Shown one piece after another: positions 44,696 through 57,276 of a DNA stretch of 64,000 nt. The stretch is from assembly GCA_951799405.1 (NCBI GenBank), contig OX637353.1, positions 3,906,001 to 3,970,000 on the forward strand, in the 5' to 3' direction. This DNA is from Agapetus fuscipes (lineage: Eukaryota; Arthropoda; Insecta; Trichoptera; Glossosomatidae). Every line of letters begins with the position of its first letter. Position 1 is the first letter of the stretch. A program made the translations under genes and the position numbers. The notes beneath the pieces were generated by a model. The model did not search any database. It saw nothing but the letters and a program-made list of their open reading frames with translations, and was not told where the DNA came from.

Positions 44696-45059
44696 CTCAT
44701 TCTCGTGCAGATTGAATTAGTGGCGGAAATGAAGACGTGATCACTGTCAACTATGCAGATCCGCTACGAGAAGCAGGTATTGTTACTGAGATAACCTAAC
44801 GTCTGAGCGTGCAAGCTCACATCTGATGTATTATTATTTATCCTACTTATTATATTATTATTGTTATCCGCCCTACTTAACGACGCGACGTCTTTCGTCA
44901 AAACCGTTAGTCCTAGATAATATTATTAAAATGTTTAACGACCTACTCAATATAATTTGTACTTTTTTTGGTATTCGTCCTACTCAATATGATATTATTC
45001 ATTAGTACTGCTGTGAATAAATTTATTGTTTCAAAACGATCCAATACAGCAAAGTACTC

Positions 45060-45185
45060 GGATCATGCCTTTTGCATGGCTGGCCCTGTTCTGTGAAAAT
45101 TCTACCCATGAGCTTAGAGTCGTAGAGAGTGCAAATGCGTTAAGGTCGGAATTGAAGACATATTTGATTATCAAGTGTTACAGTT
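45060..45185 (+). pseudogene. C-terminal relic of a CR1/L2-type LINE
   Basis: The frame piece FCMAGPVL (after 45070), then a frameshift, then LRVVESANALRSELKTYLII followed by a stop near 45185, follows the standard CR1/L2/Jockey C-terminal pattern (AGP..WN.LP..LR...S...FK..LKTYLF). The Trp-Asn-Ser-Leu-Pro block is degraded by a frameshift and stops. Upstream RT sequence is not recognisable. Confidence 0.55.
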
Positions 45186-46009
45186 GAATAGTGCCCTTGC
45201 AGTGATTTATCACAAAACGGCACTATAAATATTGCATTTTTATTGTTATTAATTACAGCCGTACACGAAGGAATTGATTGTACAATATATCGCCCCACTG
45301 AATACACTATAACAAATTGTCATATCCAAAACTTTGCTTTCATTCATTGTCAAACAGGATAAAATAAAATAAAAACCTAAATTACGTTCTTTGTTTCTAC
45401 ACGACTCATATGATCTGTTTGTTGTTAAAATAATATTTAAATATAATTTAACAAAAAGTCAATTATTACCACTATCGGGATGCTTTGTTTTTCTCAACAC
45501 ATCAAAATACAGTTTAGTTCTACGATCCTTAAATCTGTTCAGTTGGCTTCCAGAAGCATCCCTCCACTTGCTTTCTGATTACGTAGATGAACATTGCATT
45601 ATTAGAATGTTAGTGCTGAGTTACATGATTTGCGGAATATTCGACTACGTTGTGACGATTTACCGTCTGACGTTTGCGCCATTTGGTGCACAGTGTATGA
45701 ATTATAACTTGTACCGAGTTAAAGTTGAGCTACATGCATAACCCTGCCCCGAGCACACAAACACAAAGCCCAACTCTAACTTTGCCCTTTCTTGTTTTAG
45801 CGTTTGTAGCTACGAATTGATACTTGCAACAAATACAGCACTGACTTTCAACATGTTGTAACTATTAAATAGTATTACAAAAGTTGATCTGATTTTATAA
45901 TCGAGTGTATTTCAAGAAATATCAGTTACAAGCCCTCAAACCCAACAGATAAATTGATTGAAAATATCTAAGGAAACTGAAAGTGGTAATTTTGTAAAAA
46001 TAAGTATTA

Positions 46010-46257
46010 TTCCTTGACTTGTAGGTTGGTATGAGGCTGACCACCAAAACTGTAAAAAAAAGTTCACTTTGCCAATGTCACCCCTGTTTCAGGGAAGGTC
46101 AGCAATAGTTGCAGGGCTTTTGTTCATTTGAGATTGGGTTTTATATTGTAGGTTCACATGCGGCATGTTTAAGCGCGAACTTATACGCGTCTGTTTGTGG
46201 GAATACATTTAATATAAATCTTAAATGTATTACTTTGATTATAAATTATAAATATAG
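46010..46257 (+). mobile_element. TU solo copy, variant B
   Basis: Full-length unit from TTCCTTGACTTGTAGGTTGG to a diverged end (TTTGATTATAAATTATAAAT). Carries GTCACCCCTGTTTCAGGGAA, TTGAGATTGGGTTTTATATT and CATGCGGCATGTTTAAGCGC. The terminal CTTTGCAACTTAGA block is partly lost. Confidence 0.85.
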
Positions 46258-46542
46258 TACCTAGGTAGAGAAGAAAATAACAATACTAATAATAATAAAA
46301 TCTTTATTCCAGCCCGGTCACGCGGAGGGTGCAATACGAAACCAGCCATAGAAGAATGCCATTCAGTTTTGTCATGATCAGTATATTTATAAACAGTTAT
46401 ATTTATTACCAAATATCAATTCATCAATTTGATTTTTCTGGCAGGGTAGAGGGTAGGCACACTTTCTTTTCAAATGTTCCTACCTACAAAAACAATAAAT
46501 TCGCACCTCTCTTTCGACGTCCTACGAAATAAAATGCCAGAT

Positions 46543-46612
46543 TTTGTAAATCACGTCCGCGGGCCGCACAGAAAAGCTTGCCGGGCCGCAGGTTGAGTAT
46601 GGCTTGTGTAGC
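46543..46612 (+). repeat. GGGCCGC repeat fragment, possible hAT-like end
   Basis: The pair GTCCGCGGGCCGCAC and GCCGGGCCGCAGGTTGAGTA stands out from the AT-rich context. Wording like GGGCCGCAGGTTG is familiar from non-autonomous hAT element ends in animals. Neither the termini nor a target duplication could be defined. Confidence 0.35.
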
Positions 46613-48781
46613 AGGTCAAAAAAGGAACGAACTGGCGCTATTTTATTTCAAACTATCGCCCTTGATCTTTCGGCCATAAAGCCGGCCAAATGATGTAATA
46701 AAAGGATTTAAAGAAGCAGGGACACCTCTGTAGTGAAAAACTCAGCTCTAGCGCATTGGTGACACAGTCACAGTAACAGTGTCTTTCCAAAAGCGTTCAC
46801 CACGCGATGAACATAAAGGCGCGACTTCAGTCCCTCTCCGTGCTTTTAAATATTAGCAGGTATGAAAGGTTTCCCGCTATATTTTTTATAACAGCCTTCG
46901 TAAGCAATTTACAAGGCAGTGTGAAATTTTAATCGATTTTCGAGGTTTGGTATGAGTAAAAGCCAAAAGGAAAAGCTCCGCGGTCCACTCACACGAGTCG
47001 ATTGCATTTCAATACGGAGTAACGTTTTGTGAAACAAATCTAAAGTAAGCTTAAAATTCCTGAAAATGTTAAAGAAAGAAATGGAATTGAAGATGAGAGT
47101 CAGATAGAACCAAAAGTTCATTTTGTGAATTCATATGTTTATATAATTTTCGGAAACACACTTGTCTTTGGTTTTAAGCGACTCATTTAACCTCGTTTAT
47201 AAAATCTGCAAAGTATTACTTATGTATTTATTGTATCCAATTGATAAATGATAAAAAAAAGAAAAAAACACCCCTACATGTGTACTTAACTAGTACTTTA
47301 ATAATTTGAAGAGCTTTATGAGAACCAAGATTTTGATTAAAAATTCAGTTTGATTTTAAATTCAATCATAAATGAGCTATCGTATAGACTACACACAAAT
47401 TAAAGTAAGGACTTATGTGTTATGAAATATTCCACTGCAATAACAGTTTTTTAATTTTACAATAAAAAATCTGCTTTACGTTATAAGTATTCACTAACAA
47501 AGATTAAAAAAAAAAAAATCTTCACAAATTGAAATTGCTTCTGAGTTGCTACGAGTGCGCTAAGTCTCTTTCCTTTACCTTCTCGGAATCGTGTTTCGGA
47601 ATTGTTTCTCCAGGTAAAGTCAACACTTGCCGCCTATAGGTAGTGAGAAAGCGTATTGGTTGTTTGCCTTCCACCACTTATTTTCCGCCCAGAGGTGTCG
47701 GGTTGCTTGAGAGACTGAACGCGACAAGACCCATCCACGCTGGGTGTAATGACAGTCGCCCAGTGTGCCAGGGGCCGCAGATTGGATGACGACAAAGGGG
47801 ATTTACATTGCCAATTAAAACAATATTCTTAACACTTTTTAAATTCAACAGCATTGATTCTGAAAGCGAAACAGCAAAGAAATACTTGATATTGTTTTAC
47901 CAGGCTTTGAATGTGGCCCATAGTTTCTTTCTTATTTTTTCTACTTTTCTCTTTTGCTTACGTTTCGTTACTGTATGTAAATTTTTAGCGATCTTTTTGC
48001 CTAAATTGACATAACACTAAGGAGATTGAATATATAAATTGTAAATATAGTATTTTTTCTAAACATTTAATCCGTGCAAATCATCAATGAAAAATGTGTT
48101 TTTTTTCTGAAAAAATGTAGTGTTGAAATAGTACGTAATTGATAAAAAAAGGGTCATTTTTCCCTTAGATTGGCTAGCGAATGATGTCTAGAAAACATAG
48201 GAAATACATTGTAAATATAATGACTCTAACGCGGACAGGTGATCCTGTCAATCAGAAGAAGTCATTATATAGGAAACATAAATTAAAACAAATGCCTAGA
48301 AAAAAACTTTGGAGCAAATTTTGCAATTTATGAATTACGATTGTAGAATTTGTATACAAAGATTATCCAAATTGTAGCTTACAGCAACTAAGTATGTGTG
48401 TAAATATAATTTCATGATCCGTGTTTGCGTCTCTTCTGCGAATTCTATTATTGAATTCAACTTGGAAACTTATGACAGAGTCTTGCAAGATGTCACTTCT
48501 GAGCTAACTGTTTCAAACTGATAGCAAAACTCCATAATTGTTTTTCAAGTATATTGTACAAAGTATAGCCTGTATCATCCAGGAAGTATTTATTATTATT
48601 TTGAATTGGATGTATACATTAAAAAAAAACAAAATAGAAATCCTTTTTTTGTACAGAAATCTCTTACATTTGCATGACAGGATGGTGGCAAATACATTTC
48701 AGAATATATATTTTTTCCTTCCTCTTTTTTCAAACACACAAGGAAATATTTTCCTTCTAAAAATGACGCAAATTGTACCTT

Positions 48782-49105
48782 ACGCAACTAAGCTACACAT
48801 ATAGTGTAACTTCTTGTCGCGTTATCCCCGAAAGGGGGCGAGCGTGTGGCGAGTTGAACCTTTTTATTTTTACAGGTAAGGGAGCCAGACTTACGCCAAT
48901 CACTTCAGTTGAAGTGGGGGCTTCCGAACTCACGAGAGGGCTGGTACTCATTCTTGTGAAGGCTAAGTAAGCCTTGCCGGTATTTTAATTGGGGGTTTGA
49001 AATAAACACCGAAACGGGTAATCATTTCTGATATTCTCGGTGGGATTTGAACCCGAGCTCACGGCATTGAATGCAAGCACTCTACCGACTGAGCTATCGA
49101 CCGGA
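48782..49105 (-). mobile_element. SINE-B copy, full length
   Basis: Minus-strand order: tRNA-like head (CGGTCGATAGCTCAGTCGG, 49104 downwards; B-box GGTTCAAATCCC), GAAATGATTACCCGTTTCGG, ACCGGCAAGGCTTACTTAG, AGTACCAGCCCTCTCGTGAG, CACTTCAACTGAAG, GGTTCAACTCGCC, and the end GTGTAGCTTAGTTGCG. The head resembles a tRNA with 11-bp B-box, giving a Pol III promoter layout. It is the best complete copy with 61178. Open frame 48773-48970 lies within it. Confidence 0.85.
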
Positions 49106-49684
49106 CTAAATACCATAAATATCAATTTTAAATCTTTCATATTTTAAGTAACCTGTATTTACGGATACCAATCCCTGTTTTTGCCCAGGAAAAATAGGTT
49201 TATGAATCGCGTTCCTCTTCATGGAATATAAAAAGTTTTCTGGAAACAGTGTACACTTTAGACTTCTAAAAAAAGCTCTGCGATGAAATGATCCTACGCT
49301 TTTTGTTCTAATAATAAACGTAAAAGACACTGAAACCTGATTTTTTAGGAAGTGTTTGATCTCGTTTGCTCTTGCGGTCCTTACACTCGCACTTCTGACG
49401 TCACACCGACTTAGTTAACTTGGTTATGGAAAGTCAAAGATATTATTTGTCGCGGAGTTCGCATATTCCTCGGATCGCTTGAAAGTCTAGACACGGATGG
49501 CGGAGTCAGAGTACACAAGAGAAACCTCATTATCATAAATATGGAAAACCCCGAGGTGGATTTACATAGCGAGTGGCGAGGAAAGAGCGCGAGGAAAAAA
49601 AGTTAATAATAAATACAAGGAAAGGCCTTCCCCATAACAGGTAAGTTCATTGATAGGAAAAATCGCGTCATGGAGGAAACCTGC

Positions 49685-49830
49685 GACTCAAGTATAAACC
49701 ATCACGTGCAAACTCAACCTTAGCGTTTTGCCAAAATAATATAGAAACTAAAAAGCTCGTAAGAAGCTCTGTTTTAGTTTCTTTATATTTTTTGGTATAC
49801 ACTTTGGTTGAGTTTGAATACCTGGGATAC
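49685..49830. repeat. Pal-150 imperfect palindrome, copy
   Basis: Left end GACTCAAGTATAAACC, then TGCAAACTCAACCTTAGCG and TTTTGCCAAAATAATATAG, core CTCGTAAGAAGCTCTGTTTT, right part TTTTTTGGTATACACTTTGG and TTGAGTTTGAATACCTGGGA. Arms pair over most of their length with mismatches. Confidence 0.7.
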
Positions 49831-51694
49831 TGTTTCCTAAAGGCTAATACAATAGGCAGGTGTGGGGAATATGCCCCATAATATTAAAGAGATGGTAATT
49901 TAAAAGCAACAAGATTTTTTGTACATTTTTTTTTGCAAACTCTTTGAACACAAAAGCAGGTGAGAGCGCGTTCTCTAAAAATAAGGCAGTTATGTAAGAA
50001 AACCGATATTGGATTTGAAAACTCGCATGTGTTCACGAAATCCGCTTTTCTAATCTGCGTAAATCGTTTAAATCAAAACGGATTTTTATTTTCATATCTT
50101 ATCTTTCTATTCATAATATTTTTTTATTGACATTTATCTCACACGATTTTAAATTATTTGTCCATAGAGAAACAAAATCAGTCCTGAACCCTATAATGCA
50201 GTCGGCTAAGTAAAGGAGTACAAATGTGACGTCACCAGGCCGGGTTACTGGGAAACCATTTAACTTTTATTTTAGAATTCTCTACCTCTGACGTCGTCTC
50301 AACGAACGAATTTATTACCGACTCAGGAAATCAACCATCACTTCATCTAAATCCACACTTATGTGTCTCTTTAACAAGGGACTCGAGTCTTCCATACATC
50401 CTTAAAAAGATGTATATTAATTGAACTTATTTTTTTTATATAATCATCTTACTAGCGATAGTAAAACTTACAAGAAATATCCAGCTAGCCTAATTGAAAA
50501 GTCTTCAGGTATAACTTTGGTAGGGAACTATTGTAATAAGAAAATGCTTAACGACCCTAAAGTTTTCTGAAAAAATATAAATTATAATTCTCGTAACTAT
50601 CAAAGTTGTTCCTCTCAGCACTCACGGGTTATCTATATTTTATCTCAAATAGTTTATTCAAATTGTGATGAAGGAGCCATTACATTTTTTTGTCGGGCAA
50701 CTTCGTAGCTGGCGGGCTGTAAGTGCGCTTGGAAGACAACTTTGTGAATGGCGCTTTACAAGCCAAAAGTAACAGCAAGCCCATATGCACAGATGACAAC
50801 AACGGATTATTATTATTAAATAAATTTAAAACTAAACAAAAAAATGACAGTCTCCATGGAGAATCATTTTTTAAAAATAGTTAGAAATAAACGTACGCTC
50901 TGCAATGTTGACTATGATAAAAATGTATTTTTATGGCTTAAATTTGCATAAAAAACATACATGAAAACAATACGCTTGAAACTTACACTGAGAGAAAAAT
51001 ATGCTTTTTGAAGGACCTTCCCAAACAAACACAAAAAGAGTAGACGTGATCGATTAAGAAAACTGATAAGAAAGGCTCATGGATTTATTTTTAACAGGAT
51101 TTTTTTGTTTAATTACAAATCCAATGCTTCGTGAATACAATGTGAAGTTTCATGAACCATCTCAAAAGCGTTCAGAAATGTTTATCTAGTCTTAAAGTTG
51201 TCTTTTTTGTTGAAACCAGAAAATCAACATGATCTCATGTAGTAAGCACGATTCACGCAAATAACGAGAAGCTTGTGCCCAAAAGTGAAGTAGTCAACGG
51301 TTCACTAAGATTTTAAAAAAGTGTTTCAGCGAAAATTAGTTTGTATCACGCCACGGCGGAAAATTCAGCTTTCAGAAATACGAGTATTATACTGAAAGCC
51401 AAAAATAAACGCAAAGTAAAGCTACATAATGTATTGTGTATCTTGTTTTTATGTTCTGCAAAACAAAACAATACAACTCAAAGAGCTTCAAATATATTTC
51501 AAAGAGACTTAGAAATCCTGAAAACCCTCAAACCTTTATCCTTCCTCTCTCTCTCTGCCGCTCTCCTTCCCCCCGAGGGCTTCAGACCCTTCCACTTCAG
51601 AATTTACCAATTAATAGGCTCAAGTGCAAGTTATTCTAGTATGTGTGCGCTGTATTAGTATTATTATGTAAATTGAGACAATTATTTCTTGTAC

Positions 51695-51805
51695 TCAGAA
51701 ATAAAACTCTACGTCAGCATTTTACCAAAAATACATGGAAATTCACACTCTCATTAGAGGCGCTTTTTAGTGACCAAATTTTTACGTATACGCTACAGTT
51801 CAGTG
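51695..51805. repeat. Pal-150 copy, partial
   Basis: AAACTCTACGTCAGCATTTT, ACCAAAAATACATGGAAATT and the core CTCTCATTAGAGGCGCTTTT are clear. The right arm beyond 51780 is poorly preserved. Confidence 0.5.
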
Positions 51806-53448
51806 TAGACGTATGTGAAAACGTGTGAAGAGGTAATTATTATTATTGCTGTGGTATGGAGTGTAGGAGAAATCTTAGTGGTTAGCATGTTAATGTAAAC
51901 GCTGAAGGTTTTGTATAAAATTAATTAAACCTTCTGGAAAGGTGAAATTTTAATTGTTCCGCTGAAAAACGATTGAAGTCTTCCATGTGTATATAGGCGT
52001 TACAATTAAAAATACACATTTATATATTTAAAAACAGTTTTCTTAATAACTAAATGTATAGAAGTTTTTGTTAACCGTACTTGAAGAATTTTTAATGTTA
52101 ATTGTGAATCATACTGTCATACTGAAAAATTAAGCCACAGTAATAAGACGTAAATGATTTTTCGTTTATGTTACTCAGTATTTTAACATGTGAACAAATG
52201 CTTAGTAAGCATCATTGCAAATCTACGAGCACTTAAATTATCAAAATGTCTCTAACTGTATACAAATCTAAAAAAAACTAATTATAAATGATAAAAAACA
52301 TGCAAAAAGTGCTTTTAGCAGTATATATGACAGTTTATTAAAAAAAGGAAGAAAGTGAGTAATAAATAAAAACAACGGTTTTCATTTTACAAATGACAAA
52401 GCATTAACAATGACGCGGCTAATCCCGCTTAAAAGCGACCCGGCTTGTTGCTGTAATCCTCCAAATTATCAGTTAGCAATATGACAAGCGACAACAATTA
52501 AATTTAACGCGCGTGTAATGCCAACTTTAAAGTTCATATTTTCCACAGTAAAGTTTTACGACAGCCATGTGATGAAGGACCTTTTAGGGCAAGGGGAATA
52601 ATTTGAAAGTCATAAACAAGGATTAGGTTCTTGTCGGGTCGGGAACAATAGCAGTGGGCTTAGGTGAGAGCCCTGCCGCACTCTGAAGGTTAATAATATG
52701 GGACATCGCATCTGTTTATTTACTGAGACCCGGGAAATAATAAATAATATTTTTAGCTGAAACGGGTCAAACGCACCTCTTCATTACTACCTTTTACGTT
52801 TCAGTTATTAAATTAAATTGTAAATGACTGAGGTATTTTAACGAAAAAACATCAACAAAAAATACGAAGGCGCACGTTGACGGAATGTACAAGGGGGTTG
52901 AATATTTAAACAAACAAGACTATTAAAAAAGGTAACAAGCTCACCCTGAACAAGCTCTCCCTGATTTTTTGTCTTTATGTAAAGTAATGTGTGTTGTGAT
53001 AAATTTGAATTTTTTGTTCTCTTAATTTATCTTGTCACTTCTCATTCCTAATTGAATAAAAATATCTTGCCAAGATATGCATACCTCCAGTTTAGTGTCA
53101 ACTGTCATACATATCGCGCTGATGAACCCGCCACACCGCTGCCATATTCTTAATAATTTAAATTCGTTGCATAGTGTTTCAAATTTTTTTTATGCTTGAA
53201 TAGTGAACAAAACTACTTTGACTAAAGATTAGTGGGTAGATTTCAGGGTAAGCGAAATACACTATCACACACTGATAAAGCTTATTTTTTGTTCTTTTTA
53301 CCTTCAAAATATTTTTTTGTATAAAAATAGATTTTATGAAAAGGAATGCAATTCACCAACCTATTTTACCTTTGCCAGAAACGGGTATTAATATCTTCAA
53401 TTAATAATTCATTATTGTTTATTTTAATGTATTAATAATTACTCAATA

Positions 53449-53568
53449 ATACCGGTTGAACCAGGGTCAAAGGTCAAATGACCCAGGCGGAGATCGAACC
53501 AACGTTGTTCTATTGCAAACAATCTAGAAAGATCAGCCCACTTGGCCCTCTCGGCCATAACACCGACT
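53449..53568 (-). mobile_element. SINE-C copy, short
   Basis: Minus-strand head GTCGGTGTTATGGCCGAGAG, GGCCAAGTGGGCTGATC and B-box GGTTCGATCTCC, then TGACCCTGGTTCAACCGG. The head closely resembles a Leu/Ser-type tRNA, including the GGCCGAGAGGGCCAAG D-arm region. The A-rich tail is not visible, so the copy is 3'-incomplete. The antisense frame 53439-53750 covers it. Confidence 0.7.
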
Positions 53569-54238
53569 TTGATTACTTTTTGCCTTTGACAGCTGGAAAA
53601 TTCCTTGCTCGTGTTGTTTTCTTTCCTAGTAGGTAAGGTCGTAGTAGAAACATCTGTATAAACATATAATAAAAAGATGTAATCCAAAGCCTTTTGGGAC
53701 TCCTGGGATAGCTTTCTTTGTTTGTTGAAAATGTAACCTTTATAAGACATACAAATTAGTTATACGAAAATTTCCAGAATTGTTCGCCGTGTTTTATAAT
53801 TTGCCCAAGAAACGTACGTTTTATATTTACCTGTGTAAGAGATCAATATTGAAGGATTTCTGCTATCCCACCTTGCTTAAACTATTGGACGATAATGACA
53901 CGGTTTCTATTCACAAGTCAAAAAAAAATAAGACAGCTATGATGCAATAATGAACCATAAACAAAACTACACCCATAACTGTCAGATTGAGTGGCACTTA
54001 CCTCATGATAGGCAAATACTAAACACAATTTTGATTTCACCTTCCTAGAAATTTCTACATATTTCCCAAAGAAATAAATCTTATAAATTGACAAGCTCTA
54101 ACTTACTAGAATGCTTAGCAAACATAAGAAGTAACATATAGAAGTGTATTAGTCTAGATTATGTACTCATTCCCTTCATAACCATATTCTTTTATAGCTT
54201 ATGTACATTAATAATGTATTTTATATATGTCGTGTATG

Positions 54239-54482
54239 TTCTTTGACTTATAGGTTGATATGCGGCTGACCACCCATGCCGTAAAAATGGTTCACTTTGC
54301 CAATGTCACCCTGTTTCAGGGAAGGTCGGCAAGAGTTGAAGGGTGTAGATACATTTGAGATTTGGTTTTTATGTTGTAGGTTGCATGTGCAAGCGCGAAC
54401 TTGTACGTGTCTGCTTGTGAGAATGCATATAATGTGGATCTCCAATGTAACATATCTTTATAACTTAGACTAGATTAGATAT
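54239..54482 (+). mobile_element. TU solo copy, variant B subgroup
   Basis: Starts TTCTTTGACTTATAGGTTGA and ends CTTAGACTAGATTAGATATA. Internal deletion of the ACATGCAGC block (GTAGGTTGCATGTGCAAGCG). Shares GCTTGTGAGAATGCAT with 44088-44226. Confidence 0.88.
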
Positions 54483-54826
54483 AATGGATCTTTGTGCTTC
54501 AATAAATCAACGACACCGGAGTTACGTACTTGAGTGTTCTACAGTTGTATATTATGATCTTTAAATAATTACTGTACCTACTAACTTATTTGTGCGTTAA
54601 CCATAGACAACCAAGTAAATGCTAAATTTTGTTTACCCCTTGATTTAATAATTTTACATGAGGTGAGTAGAGAGAAGATGGCTGGGGAACTTCTTGCGGG
54701 TACTTATTTTCCACTCTGCAAAGTCTCGTTGCGCGTCAACTTTTGCTCCGTACGGTTATCAAGCCGGGAGACTTAGAAATTGTTATCACCACTTAAAAGT
54801 TTGTGCGACAGGCCTCTACAATCTTC

Positions 54827-54985
54827 AGCACCCCAAGTTCAAGACATTACATTTAAACTCAACCAGTGTTCTACTAAAAATGCTTGAAAACTAAACGTTC
54901 CCTACGAGGCGTTTCTTTCATTTCAGTTATTTTTTTGCCTAAATCTTATGGTTGAGTTTAAATATAAAGTTTATACCTTGAGCAC
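54827..54985. repeat. Pal-150 imperfect palindrome, good copy
   Basis: Left end CAGCACCCCAAGTTCAAGAC then TTTAAACTCAACCAGTG and CTAAAAATGCTTGAAAACTA, core CGTTCCCTACGAGGCGTTTC, right part TTTTTTTGCCTAAATCTTAT, GGTTGAGTTTAAATATAAAG and ATACCTTGAGCAC. The outer ends CCCCAAG and CTTGAG mirror each other. Confidence 0.7.
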
Positions 54986-55876
54986 AGTCTCTTAGAGTAT
55001 CGCGTAAGACACATACAAGAGGTCTTTACCCACAGTGTTGTATGTAAACTAGTATGGGAAACTGTTGGTAATCAATTCATTAGGCAAAGTAGGTTGTGTT
55101 ATGGTTGTAAACTCGCGCTTAAACGATTCGTAATCGATCGTCTGCGGCATTAATGAGGATTGCGACACTCTGCTAGGTTACCTTCAGACCTTGAACTATG
55201 CATGTATGTTTCTCTGCATTGAGATGCTTTCAATTTTCTTGGCGTGAATGAAGATATTCCTTTCGTTTTTCGATCAACTAGGCAAGACTGAACATGGAAA
55301 TCCAGGAACTCTGACTATAAGGAGCTCCCAATGCTGAAAAAAAATACGGAGATATCATAAGAACTCAATTAACCTTGTGGGCCTCTTGACCATGGAGACC
55401 CCAAAGAATATTAGTAAAGTAACAATAAAAACATAATTTTAATATAATTTTCTATATGGACCTTATATCTTTCCTGAAACGAGAGCTCCAGGTAGGCTAA
55501 CTCTGGCTTGATTCTAAGTTTTTGAGCCGTGTTTATTTGACAAACGCATCACTTATTTGCCTGTTAATTCCATGAAAGGAATAGAATAAAAGACAAACGT
55601 CACGTAAATGCACCTATAAGGTAAGCAACATTATGGCATTTAACCACAGCCTGATGATTTGGAATTTAAATTTATGATTTTATTGGAGCCATTCTTAGAA
55701 CTTAAAACAAATTTTAGTGCGTTAGTGTGCTCTAGTTTTTGGAAAAAAGTATTATCCTGAAATGTACCTTCTTGCATCCTTCCCGTGCACGTGCCTGGTA
55801 AACTGGATTTTCCATTCGATATTTATTTGAAAAAAAAAGTGTTGTTGACGTTGTCGAATAGTGACAAGTGTTTTAA

Positions 55877-55939
55877 AATGATAAAAGAAAAACAGTTTTG
55901 TTTTCGAATCGAAAACAAAACTGTTTTTCTTTTATCATT
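55877..55939. repeat. 63-bp palindrome, 31-bp perfect arms
   Basis: The left arm AATGATAAAAGAAAAACAG then TTTTGTTTTCGA (55877-55907), one central base (55908), and an exactly complementary right arm (55909-55939) give 31 perfect pairs. Transcribed from either strand it would form a hairpin with practically no loop. No target duplication or larger element was identified around it. The open frame 55785-55994 crosses it and owes its length to chance. Confidence 0.92.
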
Positions 55940-56125
55940 AATGATGAACGATTACAAAGTTAATGCCTCTACAATCAATAAAGTTTTAAAATGAATTTAA
56001 GCCAAACACGAGAACTACCTTTATTCAAATTAATCAATGTACTTGGTTTAAATCTTGCATTGTTAGACTCGTGGTTTTCCTTGAAGGGTTGTCTGAATGC
56101 AGTATTGTACGGAAGGCACATACGC

Positions 56126-56270
56126 CAGCACCTTTAGTATAAAACCTAACGTTTTAACTCAACCGGGACGTTTTGAACAAAAATTTGTGGAAATTAAAGC
56201 AGCGCTTTTAAAGCACGCCTTAGTTTGGTTATATGTTTGGGGTTAAGTTAATACGTAAAGTGTAGTTGAG
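56126..56270. repeat. Pal-150 imperfect palindrome, copy
   Basis: Left end CAGCACCTTTAGTATAAAAC then GTTTTAACTCAACCGGGACG and AAATTTGTGGAAATTAAAG, core CAGCGCTTTTAAAGCACGCC, right part TTGGGGTTAAGTTAATACG. The core differs most from the family consensus. Confidence 0.6.
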
Positions 56271-57121
56271 GTCCTCGGACAAGCGGCTCACGGACCACAA
56301 TCTCTCCTAAGCGTGCACGGACACACATTGCTTTTCAGACCGACACAAGGATCTAAGTATGAAAGAGTCTGGATACCAAAAGTATCTTGCAAAGGTTGAA
56401 AACGATTGAGCATTTGCTAGTTTATAAAGTTAATTACTAAATGTAAAACGTCCTTGAGTTTAAAAATGTCTAGTTGACTTTGTAGTAAATAGGTCTCGCT
56501 TGAAGCAACGGCTTTAACAAAGACCGCTTTTGGAGTATGATTAAAACAATAATGGTCGAAAATAATAAATTATAAAATAATTTAGGAAGTATTTTTTCGA
56601 ACAGAGCTAACCAATGGCTTATTAATGAAGACAAAAAAGATACTATTATTTTTTAAAATTTGCAGGAGTATGGCCAACCAGCTAAGATAAACATGTTTAA
56701 CTGAAATTTTTGGTACGACGTACTCCTTAAAGGATCTTTTCAATCTCTAATATCACATCTCAGCGACAATTCATACAAAAAACTTTTCGCTCCAAGCTTG
56801 AAAAAACGATAGATTAAAATTATAATATACTCTTACACCCTTAAAACTACGCTACTTATTCATAATTCGGCCCAGTTTATTTTTGGCTATTTTCTCGGAA
56901 TCAGAAGTCAGGTACTGTATGAGGATGTATGAAAATCTTCTCACGGTTTGTCAAACGATCCATAGACAATTAAGCGTAAGACAATTTTATTTGTTAAGAG
57001 ATTTCTTCTGGTCTATATTTTCCCCACGTAGATAGACTGGAGTTCTGCGGCTAGCTCGCGTATAGGCGAGTTTTCATGGAATGGCTTCACAGAGGCGAAG
57101 TGCACCGAGACCGCCCATTGT

Positions 57122-57276
57122 ACACCATTGCCCAAAGTATTCAACCTCACATTTGAACTCAACCATTTGAAAACGTACAAAAAAACCAACAGCACATCAA
57201 ATGAGCGTTTTAATTTCCATTTATTTTTGGTAAAACGTTATGCTTGAGTTTACTTGTTATGTTTTATATTTGAGGA
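57122..57276. repeat. Pal-150 imperfect palindrome, copy
   Basis: Left end TTGCCCAAAGTATTCAACC then ACATTTGAACTCAACCATTT; the right part has TTTTTGGTAAAACGTTATGC and TTGAGTTTACTTGTTATGTT. The core is weak (ACATCAAATGAGCGTTTTAA). The antisense frame 57013-57195 overlaps its left arm. Confidence 0.6.

Larger units (their letters stand above)
44696..48781. other. Gene-free DNA between mapped repeats
   Basis: Besides 45060, 46010 and 46543 nothing was recognised. The 116-residue open frame 45391-45741 is the longest unexplained frame nearby. It is hydrophobic in patches and lacks a known motif. Frames 47808-48014 and 48538-48804 are low-complexity. Confidence 0.5.
49106..54238. other. Gene-free DNA between mapped repeats
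   Basis: Outside 49685, 51695 and 53449, no gene was recognised. The frame 51341-51658 (105 residues) is Ser- and Leu-rich without a domain. The interval 49380-49700 is GC-richer but shows no coding pattern. Intervals 49831-51694 and 51801-53448 are plain AT-rich DNA. Confidence 0.55.

Noticed and set aside
45391..45741. 116-residue frame as a host exon
   Set aside because: No recognisable domain, no repeat of the pattern, and no convincing splice context; left unannotated as a gene.
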